In this document: in pieces, positions 28,774 to 38,757 of the stretch
Position numbering within the stretch: the first letter of the stretch is position 1
How the letters are laid out: each line of letters opens with the position of its first letter
Source: Neorhizobium sp. NCHU2750
GTDB lineage: Bacteria > Pseudomonadota > Alphaproteobacteria > Rhizobiales > Rhizobiaceae
Direction: 5' to 3'
NCBI RefSeq assembly: GCF_003597675.1
Contig: NZ_CP030827.1
Location: 1,736,001-1,800,000, forward strand
DNA length: 64,000 bases
The notes under the pieces: generated by a model
The model's database searches: none
What the model saw: only the letters and a program-made list of their open reading frames with translations
Told to the model about the DNA's origin: nothing
Made by a program: the position numbers and the translations under genes

Positions 28774-28847
28774 CCGCCCTGCCGGAAACACCTTCGCTTC
28801 GGCAAGGATTTGCTGTTTTCTGTAGTCTGGATGGGCTGGAGAATGTC

Positions 28848-29693
28848 ATGGCGGGTTCTACAGGCAGGGTCGGCATATTCATCGACGCGGAAAATCTTCC
28901 GACGCGCGTCGCCGGGCGGGTCATGGAGATCGCGGCCGGTTTCGGCAGGATCGTCGAGCGGCGGGTCTATGGCGACTTCACCCGCGAACACCTGAAACCA
29001 TGGGCGGAAGCCGCCACCCATCACGCGCTGAGCATCCAGACCGCTCAGGCGACGATCTCGGGCAAGAACAGCAGCGACATAATGTTGGCGATCGATGTGG
29101 CCGAACTCATGTGCCGCTCGGATATCGATGTCTTCTGCATCGTGACCTGCGACAGTGACTTCATCCACCTCGCCACCCGCCTGCGCATGCGCGGCCACAG
29201 GGCGATAGGCATAGGCGGCACGAAGGCGTCGCCGGCATTAAGGCTGGCATTCGACAAATTCTTCGAGGTCGAGCTTGCCCTCAAGGAAGCGGACCCGCCA
29301 AAGGCGGTGAAGAGCACGACACGGGCAAAGACGGCCAAGGCCGAGGAGCCGGCAAAGGTTGCCAAGACTGCCGAGAATACAAAGCCTGCCAAGCCGCTCG
29401 AGACAGGCAAGGTCGTCGCCCTAAAGCGCGCCGGTGATATTCGGCCCTATATTGTTCAAGCGCTGAATTCTATTGGGCGCGCGCCGCAGGATTGGGTGGA
29501 GGTCGGCCGGTTGTCGTCCGCGATCCGGCAGCTCAATCCCGAATTCAAGCCGAACAATTTCGGCTCGGCCAAGTTTAGTACCGTATTGAAGAATTGCGAA
29601 TTTCTGGAAACACGCAAAGATGGGACGATAGGCATGCAGGTAAGGGTAAAGGACATCACAGCACCTCTGGTACAGGGTGGAGCTGGCGCGTGA
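28848..29693 (+). CDS. NYN-domain ribonuclease-like protein with C-terminal OST-HTH/LOTUS domain
   Basis: 281 aa. The N-terminal NYN domain (about 7-140) has the acidic metal-binding cluster of PIN-like nucleases: Asp13 and Asn16 in FIDAENLP, Asp77 in SSDIML, Asp83, and Asp102/Asp104 in TCDSDF. A Lys/Ala-rich linker (about 145-195) leads to a C-terminal LOTUS/OST-HTH domain (about 200-275; VGRLSSAIRQLNPEF, FSTVLKNCEFLETR), a fold that binds RNA, including G-quadruplex RNA in eukaryotic members. An RNA-processing or RNA-decay role is therefore likely. Its stop overlaps the start of the propeller protein gene (GTGA), so the two are translationally coupled. Confidence 0.88.
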   Translation: MAGSTGRVGIFIDAENLPTRVAGRVMEIAAGFGRIVERRVYGDFTREHLKPWAEAATHHALSIQTAQATISGKNSSDIMLAIDVAELMCRSDIDVFCIVTCDSDFIHLATRLRMRGHRAIGIGGTKASPALRLAFDKFFEVELALKEADPPKAVKSTTRAKTAKAEEPAKVAKTAENTKPAKPLETGKVVALKRAGDIRPYIVQALNSIGRAPQDWVEVGRLSSAIRQLNPEFKPNNFGSAKFSTVLKNCEFLETRKDGTIGMQVRVKDITAPLVQGGAGA

Positions 29694-30526
29694 CGCTCCG
29701 CAGCTCGGTCGAGATCTACAATATCCGCACCCGGCAGAGCCGCATCGTCTGGCAGACGGAAGAGCTGTTCGAGGCACCCAACTGGTCGCCGGACGGACGC
29801 TACCTGATGCTCAATGCCGATGGTTTGATCTATCGCCTGTCTCCAGACGGTGATGGCGTGCCGGACCGCGTCGACACCGGCTTTGCCAACCGCTGCAACA
29901 ACGACCACGGCATATCCCCCGACGGCACCCTGATCGCGATTTCCGACAAGGTCGAGTTCGGCAAATCGGCAATCTATATCCTGCCGGCCGAGGGCGGGAT
30001 GCCGAAGCTGATCACCGAAAACCTGCCCTCCTACTGGCATGGCTGGTCTCCCGACGGACAGACGGTGACCTATTGCGGCATCCGTGATCAGGTCTTCGAT
30101 ATCTACACGATCGGCATCGATGGTGAGAACGAGACCCGCCTGACCTTCGGCGAGGGCCGCAATGACGGACCGGATTATTCACCGGACGGCAAGTGGATCT
30201 ATTTCAACTCCAGCCGTACGGGCCGCATGCAGATCTGGCGCGTGCCGGCCGAAGGCGGCGAGGCGGAGCGCATCACCGACAGCGCCTATGGCGACTGGTT
30301 CCCGCATCCATCGCCCAAGGGCGACAAGATCGTCTTCGTCTCCTATGACGGCGATGTCTTCGATCATCCGCGCGACCTCGATGTCCGTGTAAGGCTGATG
30401 GACATGGATGGCGGCAATGTCGAGACCCTATTCGAGCTTTTCGGCGGGCAGGGCACGATGAACTCGCCGAACTGGTCACCGCACGGTGATGAATTCGCCT
30501 ATGTCCGTTACTTCCCTGCGGCGTGA
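29690..30526 (+). CDS. TolB-like (PD40) beta-propeller protein
   Basis: 278 aa. Six PD40-type blades are marked by NWSPDGRYL, GISPDGTLI, GWSPDGQTV, DYSPDGKWI, HPSPKGDKI and NWSPHGDEF, so it is probably a complete six-bladed propeller. The GTG start at 29690 overlaps the NYN stop by four bases and has GGTGGAG upstream. The much longer frame beginning at 29594 lies inside the NYN gene and is rejected. Unlike TolB it has no signal peptide and no N-terminal domain, so it is predicted cytoplasmic, most likely a binding or scaffolding partner of the NYN protein. It is not the Tol-Pal TolB. Confidence 0.85.
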   Translation: MTLRSSVEIYNIRTRQSRIVWQTEELFEAPNWSPDGRYLMLNADGLIYRLSPDGDGVPDRVDTGFANRCNNDHGISPDGTLIAISDKVEFGKSAIYILPAEGGMPKLITENLPSYWHGWSPDGQTVTYCGIRDQVFDIYTIGIDGENETRLTFGEGRNDGPDYSPDGKWIYFNSSRTGRMQIWRVPAEGGEAERITDSAYGDWFPHPSPKGDKIVFVSYDGDVFDHPRDLDVRVRLMDMDGGNVETLFELFGGQGTMNSPNWSPHGDEFAYVRYFPAA

Positions 30527-30569
30527 TCGGTCTTGCCTCGAAGTCGCAGGCCCGGCATAACTCCTCCCG

Positions 30570-31553
<984 letters not shown>

Positions 31554-31573
31554 GCGCGTCCATCAGGACGCGC
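31554..31573. terminator. Bidirectional hairpin after bluB
   Basis: Perfect stem gcgcgtcc / ggacgcgc with an ATCA loop starts at the first base after the bluB stop. It serves the convergent gene as well. No strong T run. Confidence 0.55.
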
Positions 31574-31597
31574 GCCTGATCCCCGTTCCTCGCTGTC

Positions 31598-32359
31598 CTA
31601 TTGCTGTGGCTGCGGGCCGCTCGATTTCGGGTTGGCAAGATCGATCTTCTCGTCCGGGAAGAATTCCGGCCCGATCACCCGGACCTTTCTGTCGGGATCA
31701 TAAGGACGGTCCGGCGGGAACTGGATCGGCGCTTCCTTCTGTGTCGTCACCGGCTGAGGACTTCCGAGATGGGTGATGCTGGAATTGGCCTTGTCGGCGG
31801 CCGGAGCGGGCATATGTGGTGCTGCCTCGTAAAGCCCGGCACCCGTCTGGTTCTCGTCGGGGCCGGGAAGCGCGATGCCGCGGATCCTGATGCGTTCCTT
31901 CTCATCGATCGCGGCCTGGGTATCGAGATCGGTCGGCGTGCAGTTGTTCTCGCGGATGGCAGACAGGATGGCCACGCGCTCTTCCGAAGGCTGCAGCAGC
32001 GAGCGGCTGTTGTTGCGTTGCTCGGCGAGCTTTTCCCGATCGCCTTCCAGCCGCTGCAGCTTGTCCTGCATGTCGTGGCACTGGTCGTCGCTATGGTTGT
32101 TGCCGCCGAGCGTGACGATGCTGCCGCCGCAGCCGCTCTGCCGCATGTCGATGCGCAAACGGCGGATATCGGAATTCATCGCGCTCAGATCCTGCGCGTA
32201 ATTGCGGACATTCCGTGTCGTGCCGATGATCTGCGGCGTGCTGGCGAGCCGGCGATAGAGATTGGCGCAGGCCTCGACATCGCGCGCCAGCACCGCCTGC
32301 GGCAAGGCCATGCAGGCAATCATCATCGATACTGAAATTTTCGCCCTGGCGGAAATCAT
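31598..32359 (-). CDS. Exported hypothetical protein with coiled-coil segment
   Basis: 253 aa, not recognised. It opens with a signal peptide (MISARAKISVSMMIACMALP, cleavage after VLA) and GGTGAG before the ATG. The mature N-terminal half has four cysteines (C in EACANLY, GCGGS, DQCHDM, ENNCTP) suggesting two disulfides, and a charged helical stretch (LQRLEGDREKLAEQRNNSRS) likely to form a coiled coil. The C-terminal 90 residues are Pro-rich and probably disordered, ending PKSSGPQPQQ. This composition resembles DUF2865-type secreted rhizobial proteins, but the diagnostic motif is not clear, so no function is proposed. Confidence 0.7.
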   Translation of the reverse strand: MISARAKISVSMMIACMALPQAVLARDVEACANLYRRLASTPQIIGTTRNVRNYAQDLSAMNSDIRRLRIDMRQSGCGGSIVTLGGNNHSDDQCHDMQDKLQRLEGDREKLAEQRNNSRSLLQPSEERVAILSAIRENNCTPTDLDTQAAIDEKERIRIRGIALPGPDENQTGAGLYEAAPHMPAPAADKANSSITHLGSPQPVTTQKEAPIQFPPDRPYDPDRKVRVIGPEFFPDEKIDLANPKSSGPQPQQ

Positions 32360-32411
32360 GTCTCACCTGTCGCATCGTCTTCGCGGCAGATCAACAGTCG
32401 CATGTCGAGCA

Positions 32412-32441
32412 TGCGGCAGGCTTGCGCAAAAGCCTGCCGCA
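32412..32441 (-). terminator. Hairpin after the malic enzyme gene
   Basis: Perfect 12-bp stem tgcggcaggctt / aagcctgccgca with a 6-base loop, ten bases beyond the maeB stop. T run absent. Confidence 0.6.
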
Positions 32442-32450
32442 GCAGGTCTC

Positions 32451-34778
32451 TTACTTGGCCAGAACCGCCGGCTCCGGCTGTGCGGCTTCCGCCACCGCGA
32501 GAGCCGCCATGTTGACGACGCCGCGCGAGGTGACGGTGGCCGACAGGATATGCGCCGGCATCTTGGCACCGAGCAGGATCGGGCCGACATGCAGCGCGTC
32601 CATCATCATCCGCACTAGGCCGAGCGAGATGCTGGCGGCATCGAGGCTCGGGAAGACCAAGAGGTTGGCCTCGCCATGCAGCGTGCTGTCCGGCATGGCG
32701 CGCTTGCGCAGAATTTCGTTGAGCGCCGAGCCGCCCTGCATTTCGCCATCGACTTCGAGTTCCGGAGCCTTGTCGCGCACGATGTCGAGAGCGGCGCGCA
32801 TCTTGCGGGCGCTTTCTGAATCGCGCGAGCCGAAATTCGAATGGCTGATCAGCGCAGCCTTCGGCTCGATACCGAAACGACGCACTTCCTGCGCTGCGAG
32901 AACCGTGATCTCGGCGATCTCTTCGGCCGTCGGGTTGTAGTTGACGAACGTGTCGGTGAAGAAGATCGCGCCGCGCTGCGAGATGATCAGGCTGAGCCCC
33001 GCAAAAGTGCAGGCGCCCGGACGCTGGCCGATGATCTGCTTGACGTCGCGCAGATGCCGGTCATAGCGCCCTTCGACGCCGCAGATCAGCGCATCGGCTT
33101 CGCCGCGGCGAACCGACAGGGCACCGATGACCGTGTTGTTGGTGCGCACGATCGTACGGGCCGCTTCCGGATTGATGCCGTTGCGGCCGACCAGCGCGAA
33201 ATAGTCGTCGACATATTCGCGGTAACGCGGATCGTCTTCCGGATTGACGACGCTGAAATCGACATTCGGGCGGATGCGGATGCCGAAACGCTTCAGGCGT
33301 GCCTCGATGACCGACGGACGGCCGATCAGGATCGGCTTGGCGATCTCTTCCTCGAGCAGAACCTGGGCAGCGCGCAGAACCCGCTCGTCTTCGCCTTCCG
33401 CAAAGATGACCCGCTTCTTTTCGGAGGCCTTGGCCGCAGCGAAGATCGGCTTCATCACGAAGCCGGAACGCCAGACGAAGCGGTTGAGCTCGTCCATATA
33501 GGCGTCGAAATCCTGGATCGGACGCGAGGCGACGCCGGTTTCCGCGGCAGCACGGGCGACGGCCGGCGCGATCCTGAGGATCAGGCGCGGATCGAACGGC
33601 GAGGGGATCAGGTAATCGGGGCCGAAGACCGGCGTTTCACCGCTATAGGCCTTCGCCGCGACGTCGGAGACTTCCTCGCGGGCGAGCGCTGCGATCGCCT
33701 TGACCGCAGCCATCTTCATCTCTTCGTTGATCGTGCTGGCACCGCAATCGAGCGCGCCGCGGAAGATATAGGGGAAGCAGAGGACGTTGTTGACCTGGTT
33801 GGCGAAGTCGGAGCGACCGGTGCAGATCATCGCGTCGGGGCGGGCCTGGCGCGCAAGTTCCGGCATGATTTCCGGTGTCGGGTTGGCAAGTGCCATGATC
33901 AGCGGCTTTTCCGCCATGCGCACCAGAAGTTCAGGCTTCAGCACGCCCGGTGCGGAAAGGCCGAGGAAGACGTCGGCGCCGTCGATACTGTCGGCCAGAA
34001 CCCGCTTGTCGCTCTTCTGCACATAGACCGATTTCCACTCGTCCATCAGTTCGACACGGCCCTCGTAGACGAGGCCTTCGATATCATGGACCCAGATGTT
34101 TTCCTTTTTCGCGCCGAGCGACACGAGCAGGTTGAGACAGGCGAGCGCAGCCGCACCGGCACCCGAGGTGACGATCTTGACGTTGGTCAGCGACTTGCCG
34201 GCGAGTTCCAGGCCGTTGAGGATCGCGGCGGCGACGATGATTGCCGTGCCGTGCTGGTCGTCGTGGAAGACCGGGATGTTCATCGTCTCGCGCAGCCGGC
34301 GCTCGACCTCGAAACATTCCGGCGCCTTGATATCCTCGAGATTGATGCCACCGAAGGTCGGCTCAAGCGCTGCGACGGTCGAGACCATCGCGTCGATGCC
34401 CGGTGCGTCGATTTCGATGTCGAACACATCGATGCCGGCGAACTTCTTGAACAGGACGGCCTTGCCTTCCATTACCGGCTTGGACGCGAGCGGGCCGATA
34501 TTGCCGAGCCCCAGCACGGCCGAACCGTTGGAGACGACCGCGACGAGATTGGCGCGCGCCGTGTAATCGGCAGCGGTTTCCGGGTTGTCGCGGATCGCAA
34601 GACAGGGGGCAGCCACACCCGGCGAATAGGCAAGCGCCAGGTCGCGCTGGTTGCCGAGCGGCTTGGTGGCCTGAATCTCAAGCTTGCCGGGACGCGGGTA
34701 CTGGTGGAAGAACAATGCCTGGTCGTCAAGGCTGGCACCGGCCGGCGGGGTCGGCTTCGAGTTTTCATGCGCGTCCAT
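32451..34778 (-). CDS. maeB: NADP-dependent malic enzyme, MaeB type with phosphotransacetylase-like domain
   Basis: Oxidatively decarboxylates malate to pyruvate with reduction of NADP+ (NAD+ in the paralogous Dme of rhizobia). 775 aa. The malic domain (about 15-160) includes [13 protein letters not shown] and [13 protein letters not shown]; the NAD(P) domain includes [15 protein letters not shown] and [12 protein letters not shown]. The C-terminal third (about 440-765) is a phosphotransacetylase-like domain ([39 protein letters not shown]) that is regulatory rather than catalytic in known MaeB enzymes. AGGAGACACT precedes the ATG. Whether this is the NADP (Tme) or NAD (Dme) form cannot be decided by eye. 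Confidence 0.95.
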   Translation of the reverse strand: MDAHENSKPTPPAGASLDDQALFFHQYPRPGKLEIQATKPLGNQRDLALAYSPGVAAPCLAIRDNPETAADYTARANLVAVVSNGSAVLGLGNIGPLASKPVMEGKAVLFKKFAGIDVFDIEIDAPGIDAMVSTVAALEPTFGGINLEDIKAPECFEVERRLRETMNIPVFHDDQHGTAIIVAAAILNGLELAGKSLTNVKIVTSGAGAAALACLNLLVSLGAKKENIWVHDIEGLVYEGRVELMDEWKSVYVQKSDKRVLADSIDGADVFLGLSAPGVLKPELLVRMAEKPLIMALANPTPEIMPELARQARPDAMICTGRSDFANQVNNVLCFPYIFRGALDCGASTINEEMKMAAVKAIAALAREEVSDVAAKAYSGETPVFGPDYLIPSPFDPRLILRIAPAVARAAAETGVASRPIQDFDAYMDELNRFVWRSGFVMKPIFAAAKASEKKRVIFAEGEDERVLRAAQVLLEEEIAKPILIGRPSVIEARLKRFGIRIRPNVDFSVVNPEDDPRYREYVDDYFALVGRNGINPEAARTIVRTNNTVIGALSVRRGEADALICGVEGRYDRHLRDVKQIIGQRPGACTFAGLSLIISQRGAIFFTDTFVNYNPTAEEIAEITVLAAQEVRRFGIEPKAALISHSNFGSRDSESARKMRAALDIVRDKAPELEVDGEMQGGSALNEILRKRAMPDSTLHGEANLLVFPSLDAASISLGLVRMMMDALHVGPILLGAKMPAHILSATVTSRGVVNMAALAVAEAAQPEPAVLAK

Positions 34779-34981
34779 AGTGTCTCCTGCCTTGCTGAAT
34801 ACGCTGTCAATATTGGGGAGGATGCGTTTCCTCCTTACATCAATCGATGCGGTCGAACAGCAGCTAATTTCACCTCATGGCGGAAATAGGAACACCGGCG
34901 GTTGGGGCCGGGCAAATGCCCGGTTGTCATCATCCTGAAACACGACTCTGGTTTTCAGAGCATGGGACGGACGACGAAAGG

Positions 34982-35806
34982 ATGGCCTCCGTGACTGGCA
35001 CGTATGAGACGCGGCATTTCAGGACCCTCTTCATTTCCGATGTACATCTCGGCTCGAAGGCCGCACGCACCGAACTGCTTCTCGATTTCCTCAAATATCA
35101 CGAAGCGGACACGGTTTTCCTCGTCGGCGACATCGTTGACGGCTGGCGCCTGAAGCGCAGCTGGTTCTGGCCGCAGGGCTGCAACGACGTGGTGCAGAAG
35201 CTGCTGCGCAAGGCGCGCAAGGGCACCCGCATCGTCTATATCCCCGGCAATCACGACGAATTCCTGCGCGATTTCCCGGGTACCCATTTCGGCGGTATCG
35301 AGGTTGCGGACCGCGCCATCTACGAGATGGCCGACGGCAAGAAATACCTGATCCTGCACGGTGATGAATTCGACGTCGTGGTCCGCAACGCCCGTCTTCT
35401 CGCCTATCTCGGCGACTGGGCCTATGATGCCGCGATCGCCATCAACGTCGTGCTCGCCGCGGTGCGCCGCCGTCTCGGCATGCCCTACTGGTCGTTCTCG
35501 GCCTGGGCCAAGCTGCAGGTCAAGCATGCCGTCAACTTCATCGGCGAGTTCCAGAAGGTGGTGGCCGATGAAGCCCGCCGCAACAAGGTGGATGGCGTCA
35601 TCTGCGGCCATATCCATCACGCGGTCATGACCGATATCGAAGGCATCCACTACGTCAATACCGGCGACTGGGTGGAGAGCTGCACGGCAATTGCCGAGAA
35701 CATGAACGGTGAGCTTGAGCTGATCACCTGGCGCGATATCCGCGCGACCGCCGAGCTTCATGCACTGCCGGCCCCGGCAGAGGCAAAGGACATGCGGGCA
35801 GCCTGA
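34982..35806 (+). CDS. Calcineurin-like phosphoesterase, UDP-2,3-diacylglucosamine diphosphatase (LpxH)-like
   Basis: Metallophosphoesterase of about 274 aa. The five metal-site blocks appear in order: ISDVHLGS (about 17-24), VGDIVDGW, GNHDEF, LHGDEFD and GHIHHAV. The family is that of LpxH (COG2908), which removes UMP from UDP-2,3-diacylglucosamine in lipid A synthesis. Alphaproteobacteria generally carry LpxI for that step, so this paralogue may act on another envelope substrate. The start is uncertain: ATG 34982 has a poor ribosome site, whereas the in-frame GTG at 34991 has AAGGA nine bases upstream. Divergent from maeB. Confidence 0.82.
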   Translation: MASVTGTYETRHFRTLFISDVHLGSKAARTELLLDFLKYHEADTVFLVGDIVDGWRLKRSWFWPQGCNDVVQKLLRKARKGTRIVYIPGNHDEFLRDFPGTHFGGIEVADRAIYEMADGKKYLILHGDEFDVVVRNARLLAYLGDWAYDAAIAINVVLAAVRRRLGMPYWSFSAWAKLQVKHAVNFIGEFQKVVADEARRNKVDGVICGHIHHAVMTDIEGIHYVNTGDWVESCTAIAENMNGELELITWRDIRATAELHALPAPAEAKDMRAA

Positions 35807-35851
35807 TCGGGGCGCAGGACGCGGCTCCAAATTCGATCATCTTGTATTTGC

Positions 35852-35881
35852 ATGCCGGGGGTGGACGGTCACACCCGGCAT
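35852..35881 (+). terminator. Hairpin after the phosphoesterase gene
   Basis: Stem atgccgggggtg / cacacccggcat (one mismatch in 12 bp) with a 6-base loop. There is no T run, so termination is only possible. Confidence 0.4.
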
Positions 35882-35994
35882 CATGAGGCGGCGTAGAAAT
35901 CCGCCGGGTTGCCGGCGCGGTTTTCTACAATTCTGCTTTGCAGGGCGCCCGCCCGTGATAGTGTCGAAAGACCTTCACCGACATCCGTGATTCC

Positions 35995-37182
35995 GTGTCC
36001 ACGCCTGCAACCCTTCCTGCCGCGCCTGCGCAATTCCAGTTTCGTTGTTCTCTCGCCTACGCAGCGCCCCTGTCGCTGAACGGCATACTCGTTCCCTATC
36101 TGCCGGTCTGGCTGGTAAGCTGTGGCTTTACCCCGTTCCAGATCGCTGCGGTCCTGGCTGCCCAGGTCGTCTGTCGGGTCGCGGTCGCGACGAGCACCGG
36201 CACGCTCGCCGGCATGGCCAGCGAGCCCTATCGGATCCTGGTCTGGTCCTCAGCCCTGTCGCTGCTGTCGGTCATCGGACTTTTTGTGACCAGCAATTTT
36301 TGGGTCGTACTGGCGATCGTCGGCATCCAGGCCGCCTTGTTTGCGCCCTATGCGCCGATGGTCGAGGCAATCGCCATTTCCGGCGTCCGGCGCTGGGGAT
36401 TTCTCTATGGCCGCATGCGCGTCTGGGGATCGATCGGCTTCGTCGTCATGACGCTCGTTGCCGGCAATCTCTCGTCGCTGATCGGCACCAATGCCGTGCC
36501 GATTACAGCCCTTGTCGTGCTTGTCGCATCCCTAGCTGTCGCCTTCGTCGCTCCGCGGCTGGGACGGGAGATCATGGTTCGGCCTGCAAGGAGCGCTGCC
36601 GGGCCTCGTGGCCTGCCGTTCAGGCAGGTACATCTGCTCCTGATCGGCGCTTCGCTGATCCAGTCCAGCCATGGCATGTTCTATGGCTTCAGCACCATCC
36701 AATGGCAGGGTATGGGCTTCTCCAACGGCGTCATTGCCGGCCTCTGGTGCATCGGGGTGATGGCCGAGATCTGTGTTTTCTTTGTCTCGGGCCATATCGC
36801 CAGACGCTTTTCGCCCTGGACGCTGATGCGGTTCGGCTGCTTTGTCGGCATTCTCCGCTGGTCGCTATTTCCGGTCGGCGGGGAGGCATGGTTCTATGCG
36901 ATCCTGCAGCTCGGCCATGCCTTTTCCTTCGCCTTCGTCCATCTCGGGCTGCAATACCGGCTTTCGGAAGCCGTGGCGGAAGACCGTCAGGCCTCTGCGC
37001 AAGGGGCATATGTTGCCTATAACGGTGCATTCCTGGCGCTGTCGACGCTGCTTTCGGGCATCATCTACCGCCATCTGGAGATCTACGGCTACTACGCCAT
37101 GGTGGTGCTGGCACTGATAGGCCTTGCGGCAATCACGGTTGCCTCCGGGCGCTACCCCCAGAGATCGGCTTCCGGCGAATAG
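35995..37182 (+). CDS. MFS transporter (MFS_1_like / HcaT-like)
   Basis: Inner-membrane transporter of 395 aa with about 12 hydrophobic helices. Features are an N-terminal half starting SLAYAAPLSLNGILVPYLPV, the loop GFLYGRMRVWGSIGF typical of the MFS_1_like family related to HcaT and nucleoside transporters, and a second half starting VHLLLIGASLIQSSHGMFYG. The start is a GTG at 35995; no ATG fits. Its last ten codons overlap the duplicated 3' fragment of dgcA on the opposite strand, so MFS and dgcA probably once faced each other tail to tail. A peptide, amino acid or muropeptide-derived substrate would fit that pairing but is not demonstrated. Confidence 0.85.
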   Translation: MSTPATLPAAPAQFQFRCSLAYAAPLSLNGILVPYLPVWLVSCGFTPFQIAAVLAAQVVCRVAVATSTGTLAGMASEPYRILVWSSALSLLSVIGLFVTSNFWVVLAIVGIQAALFAPYAPMVEAIAISGVRRWGFLYGRMRVWGSIGFVVMTLVAGNLSSLIGTNAVPITALVVLVASLAVAFVAPRLGREIMVRPARSAAGPRGLPFRQVHLLLIGASLIQSSHGMFYGFSTIQWQGMGFSNGVIAGLWCIGVMAEICVFFVSGHIARRFSPWTLMRFGCFVGILRWSLFPVGGEAWFYAILQLGHAFSFAFVHLGLQYRLSEAVAEDRQASAQGAYVAYNGAFLALSTLLSGIIYRHLEIYGYYAMVVLALIGLAAITVASGRYPQRSASGE

Positions 37183-37388
37183 ACGAGCGAGCCCTCGTAG
37201 CGAAGTCCGCCCGGACGATCGCGGGCAAGCAGAAGCGGCCCGTCGAGATCGGCATAATCCGTATCGGCGGCCAGAAGCACCGCCGGTGCCATCGCAAGCG
37301 ACGTTCCGACCATGCAGCCGGCCATGATTTGAAAGCCCGGTCGTTTCGCCTCGGCCTTCATCCGCAGCGCCTCGGTCAGGCCGCCGGT
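37152..37388 (-). pseudogene. 3'-terminal fragment of a dgcA-like gene (duplicate)
   Basis: Encodes only the last roughly 78 residues of the dipeptide epimerase found intact at 38757-39740. The frame from TGGLTEAL through FQIMAGCMVGTSLAMAPAV and AADTDYADLDGPLLLARDR to LVYSPEADLWG and stop is preserved with about ten substitutions. Upstream of 37388 homology stops abruptly and the catalytic lysine/aspartate segments are missing, so it cannot be active. Differences from the intact copy cluster in the last 60 bases, suggesting that one copy came from a diverged relative rather than a recent tandem duplication. Confidence 0.85.
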
Positions 37389-37475
37389 GATATAATCCAG
37401 CTCAGCTGCTCCACGGATCAAATGTCCTCGCCAGCGATCTCTTGGGCAATCAAGGTAATCGAGGTGTCTAGACGA

Positions 37476-38249
37476 TTATTTTTGAAGAGTGATCAGTGCA
37501 TACCACGCAAATCGTCGGATAAATGGAATGTTGAGCAATACTGCGTCCGCAGCGTGTCCCAATTGTAAACCGACACGACCGGCAGTACCCGGAACCACGG
37601 CGCTGAGCACTGTTGCGAGCCCGAAATATGTGACAGATACTCCGGAGAAATACTTCTTCGCGAGTTTAAAGTCCGCTACCAGCAGAGGATGCTCATCAGG
37701 TGTTCGGATCTCTGGCGTCCTGGCGCGGTAAAGATTGAGCACAGGATTGTGCCCCATAGGCTCATAAAATACCGCTCGTCCACCAGGCCTCAACACACGG
37801 CATACATCCGCGTAGCATAGGTCCAGATCGAGGTGGTGGATAATGCCTCGACCGAAAACCAAATCAAAACTCTCTGCCTTAAACGTCATGTTTTGCGCGT
37901 CCATAGCGTAAAACGTTGAGTTCTTGTGGCCTTGGAGCCTCGCTTTATCGTTCGCTTTGGCTATTGCGACGTCTGAAATATCGATGCCGCTGAGTGATTT
38001 TGCAAAACGCGGCAGGCGGAGTTGATCGATAGAAAGTCCGCCGTCAGAGCACCCATATTCCATTACATCGGCGTTCTTTGACAGCCGGATAACCTGTTCA
38101 TCCTGCGCATCCGCGCCGTTTTTGATGGTTCTATACCACTTGTCGAGAAATTCGCGCGGATCAGAATCCTGGGAAAACCTATTGTTATGGAATTCGCGTT
38201 CCCGCTCGACGATATCATCCATCAATGGTGAGGTGTCATCTGCGTTCAT
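37476..38249 (-). CDS. Class I SAM-dependent methyltransferase (accessory gene)
   Basis: About 257 aa. The methyltransferase-11 fold is shown by motif I VMEYGCSDGGLSID, then LSGIDISDVAIAKAN (acidic residue for SAM ribose), TFYAMDAQNMTF, FDLVFGRGIIHHLD and VLRPGGRAVFYEPMG. The C-terminal about 70 residues are hydrophobic and may lie on the membrane or bind lipid. The start at 38249 (MNADDTSP) is the best of three in-frame ATGs. Base composition is visibly lower in GC than the neighbours and its upstream region is AT-rich. It lies between two copies of the dgcA 3' end, so it looks horizontally acquired. Substrate unknown; a small molecule, lipid or glycan is possible. Confidence 0.82.
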   Translation of the reverse strand: MNADDTSPLMDDIVEREREFHNNRFSQDSDPREFLDKWYRTIKNGADAQDEQVIRLSKNADVMEYGCSDGGLSIDQLRLPRFAKSLSGIDISDVAIAKANDKARLQGHKNSTFYAMDAQNMTFKAESFDLVFGRGIIHHLDLDLCYADVCRVLRPGGRAVFYEPMGHNPVLNLYRARTPEIRTPDEHPLLVADFKLAKKYFSGVSVTYFGLATVLSAVVPGTAGRVGLQLGHAADAVLLNIPFIRRFAWYALITLQK

Positions 38250-38484
38250 TGGATAATCCATCCTGAAGCACTGCAACCTATGGTATTTTAAGGTCGTCAA
38301 ATAGTCAAAACGAAAGTTGAAAAATTCGATTACATGTTGATCATTTATATTACACTTTAATTATTCTGGATGGGTCTGGTCGCTTCGATTTGTAGGCTGG
38401 CTGATCCGGCAGCGGACTGTGTCGGGTCAATTGCGAACCTCTAATATGGCTGCGATTTGCGCGTGGTGGGCCGGATCCTGAGAT
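38250..38484. other. AT-rich region upstream of the methyltransferase gene
   Basis: About 235 bases, noticeably AT-rich around 38300-38365. It probably contains the methyltransferase promoter on the minus strand. No other gene seen. Confidence 0.4.
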
Positions 38485-38757
38485 ATGTCGGCCATGATCC
38501 GGTTCGGTTGCGCCGTCGCGATTGCTCGCTGGGTGTGCACTCCGCTCGACCCGAGTGTTGCCACCTATCTGGTTTTGCAGTGCGTCGGGTCTTCCTTCGC
38601 CTATGTCTCTACGACGGCGTGTTTGTGCGGCGGCACGGCAATACTTGTCGGTATCGTCATCGCGATTACCGTAGCGCCAGTCTCCTGATCATGTCGCCGA
38701 TGCAGCCATCGGCTTTACCATCATCGCCTTGCCATCATCATTCTGGCTGGCCGGTTT
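38485..38757 (+). pseudogene. Decayed 3' fragment of an MFS transporter gene
   Basis: The short frame 38485-38688 encodes MIRFGCAVAIARWVCTPLD and later VLQCVGSSFAYVS. This lines up with LMRFGCFVGILRW, ILQLGHAFSFAFV in the intact MFS transporter at 35995-37182, and its end (IAITVAP) resembles AAITVAS there. The sequence then loses the frame before meeting the dgcA 3' end. Placement next to dgcA mirrors the intact MFS/dgcA-fragment junction at 37182. Similarity is moderate, so this is an inference needing alignment. Confidence 0.5.

Noticed and set aside
29594..29689. Upstream extension of the propeller protein frame starting at 29594.
   Set aside because: It lies within the NYN-LOTUS gene in another frame and has no blade-like sequence. 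The GTG at 29690 with an overlapping stop is the natural start.
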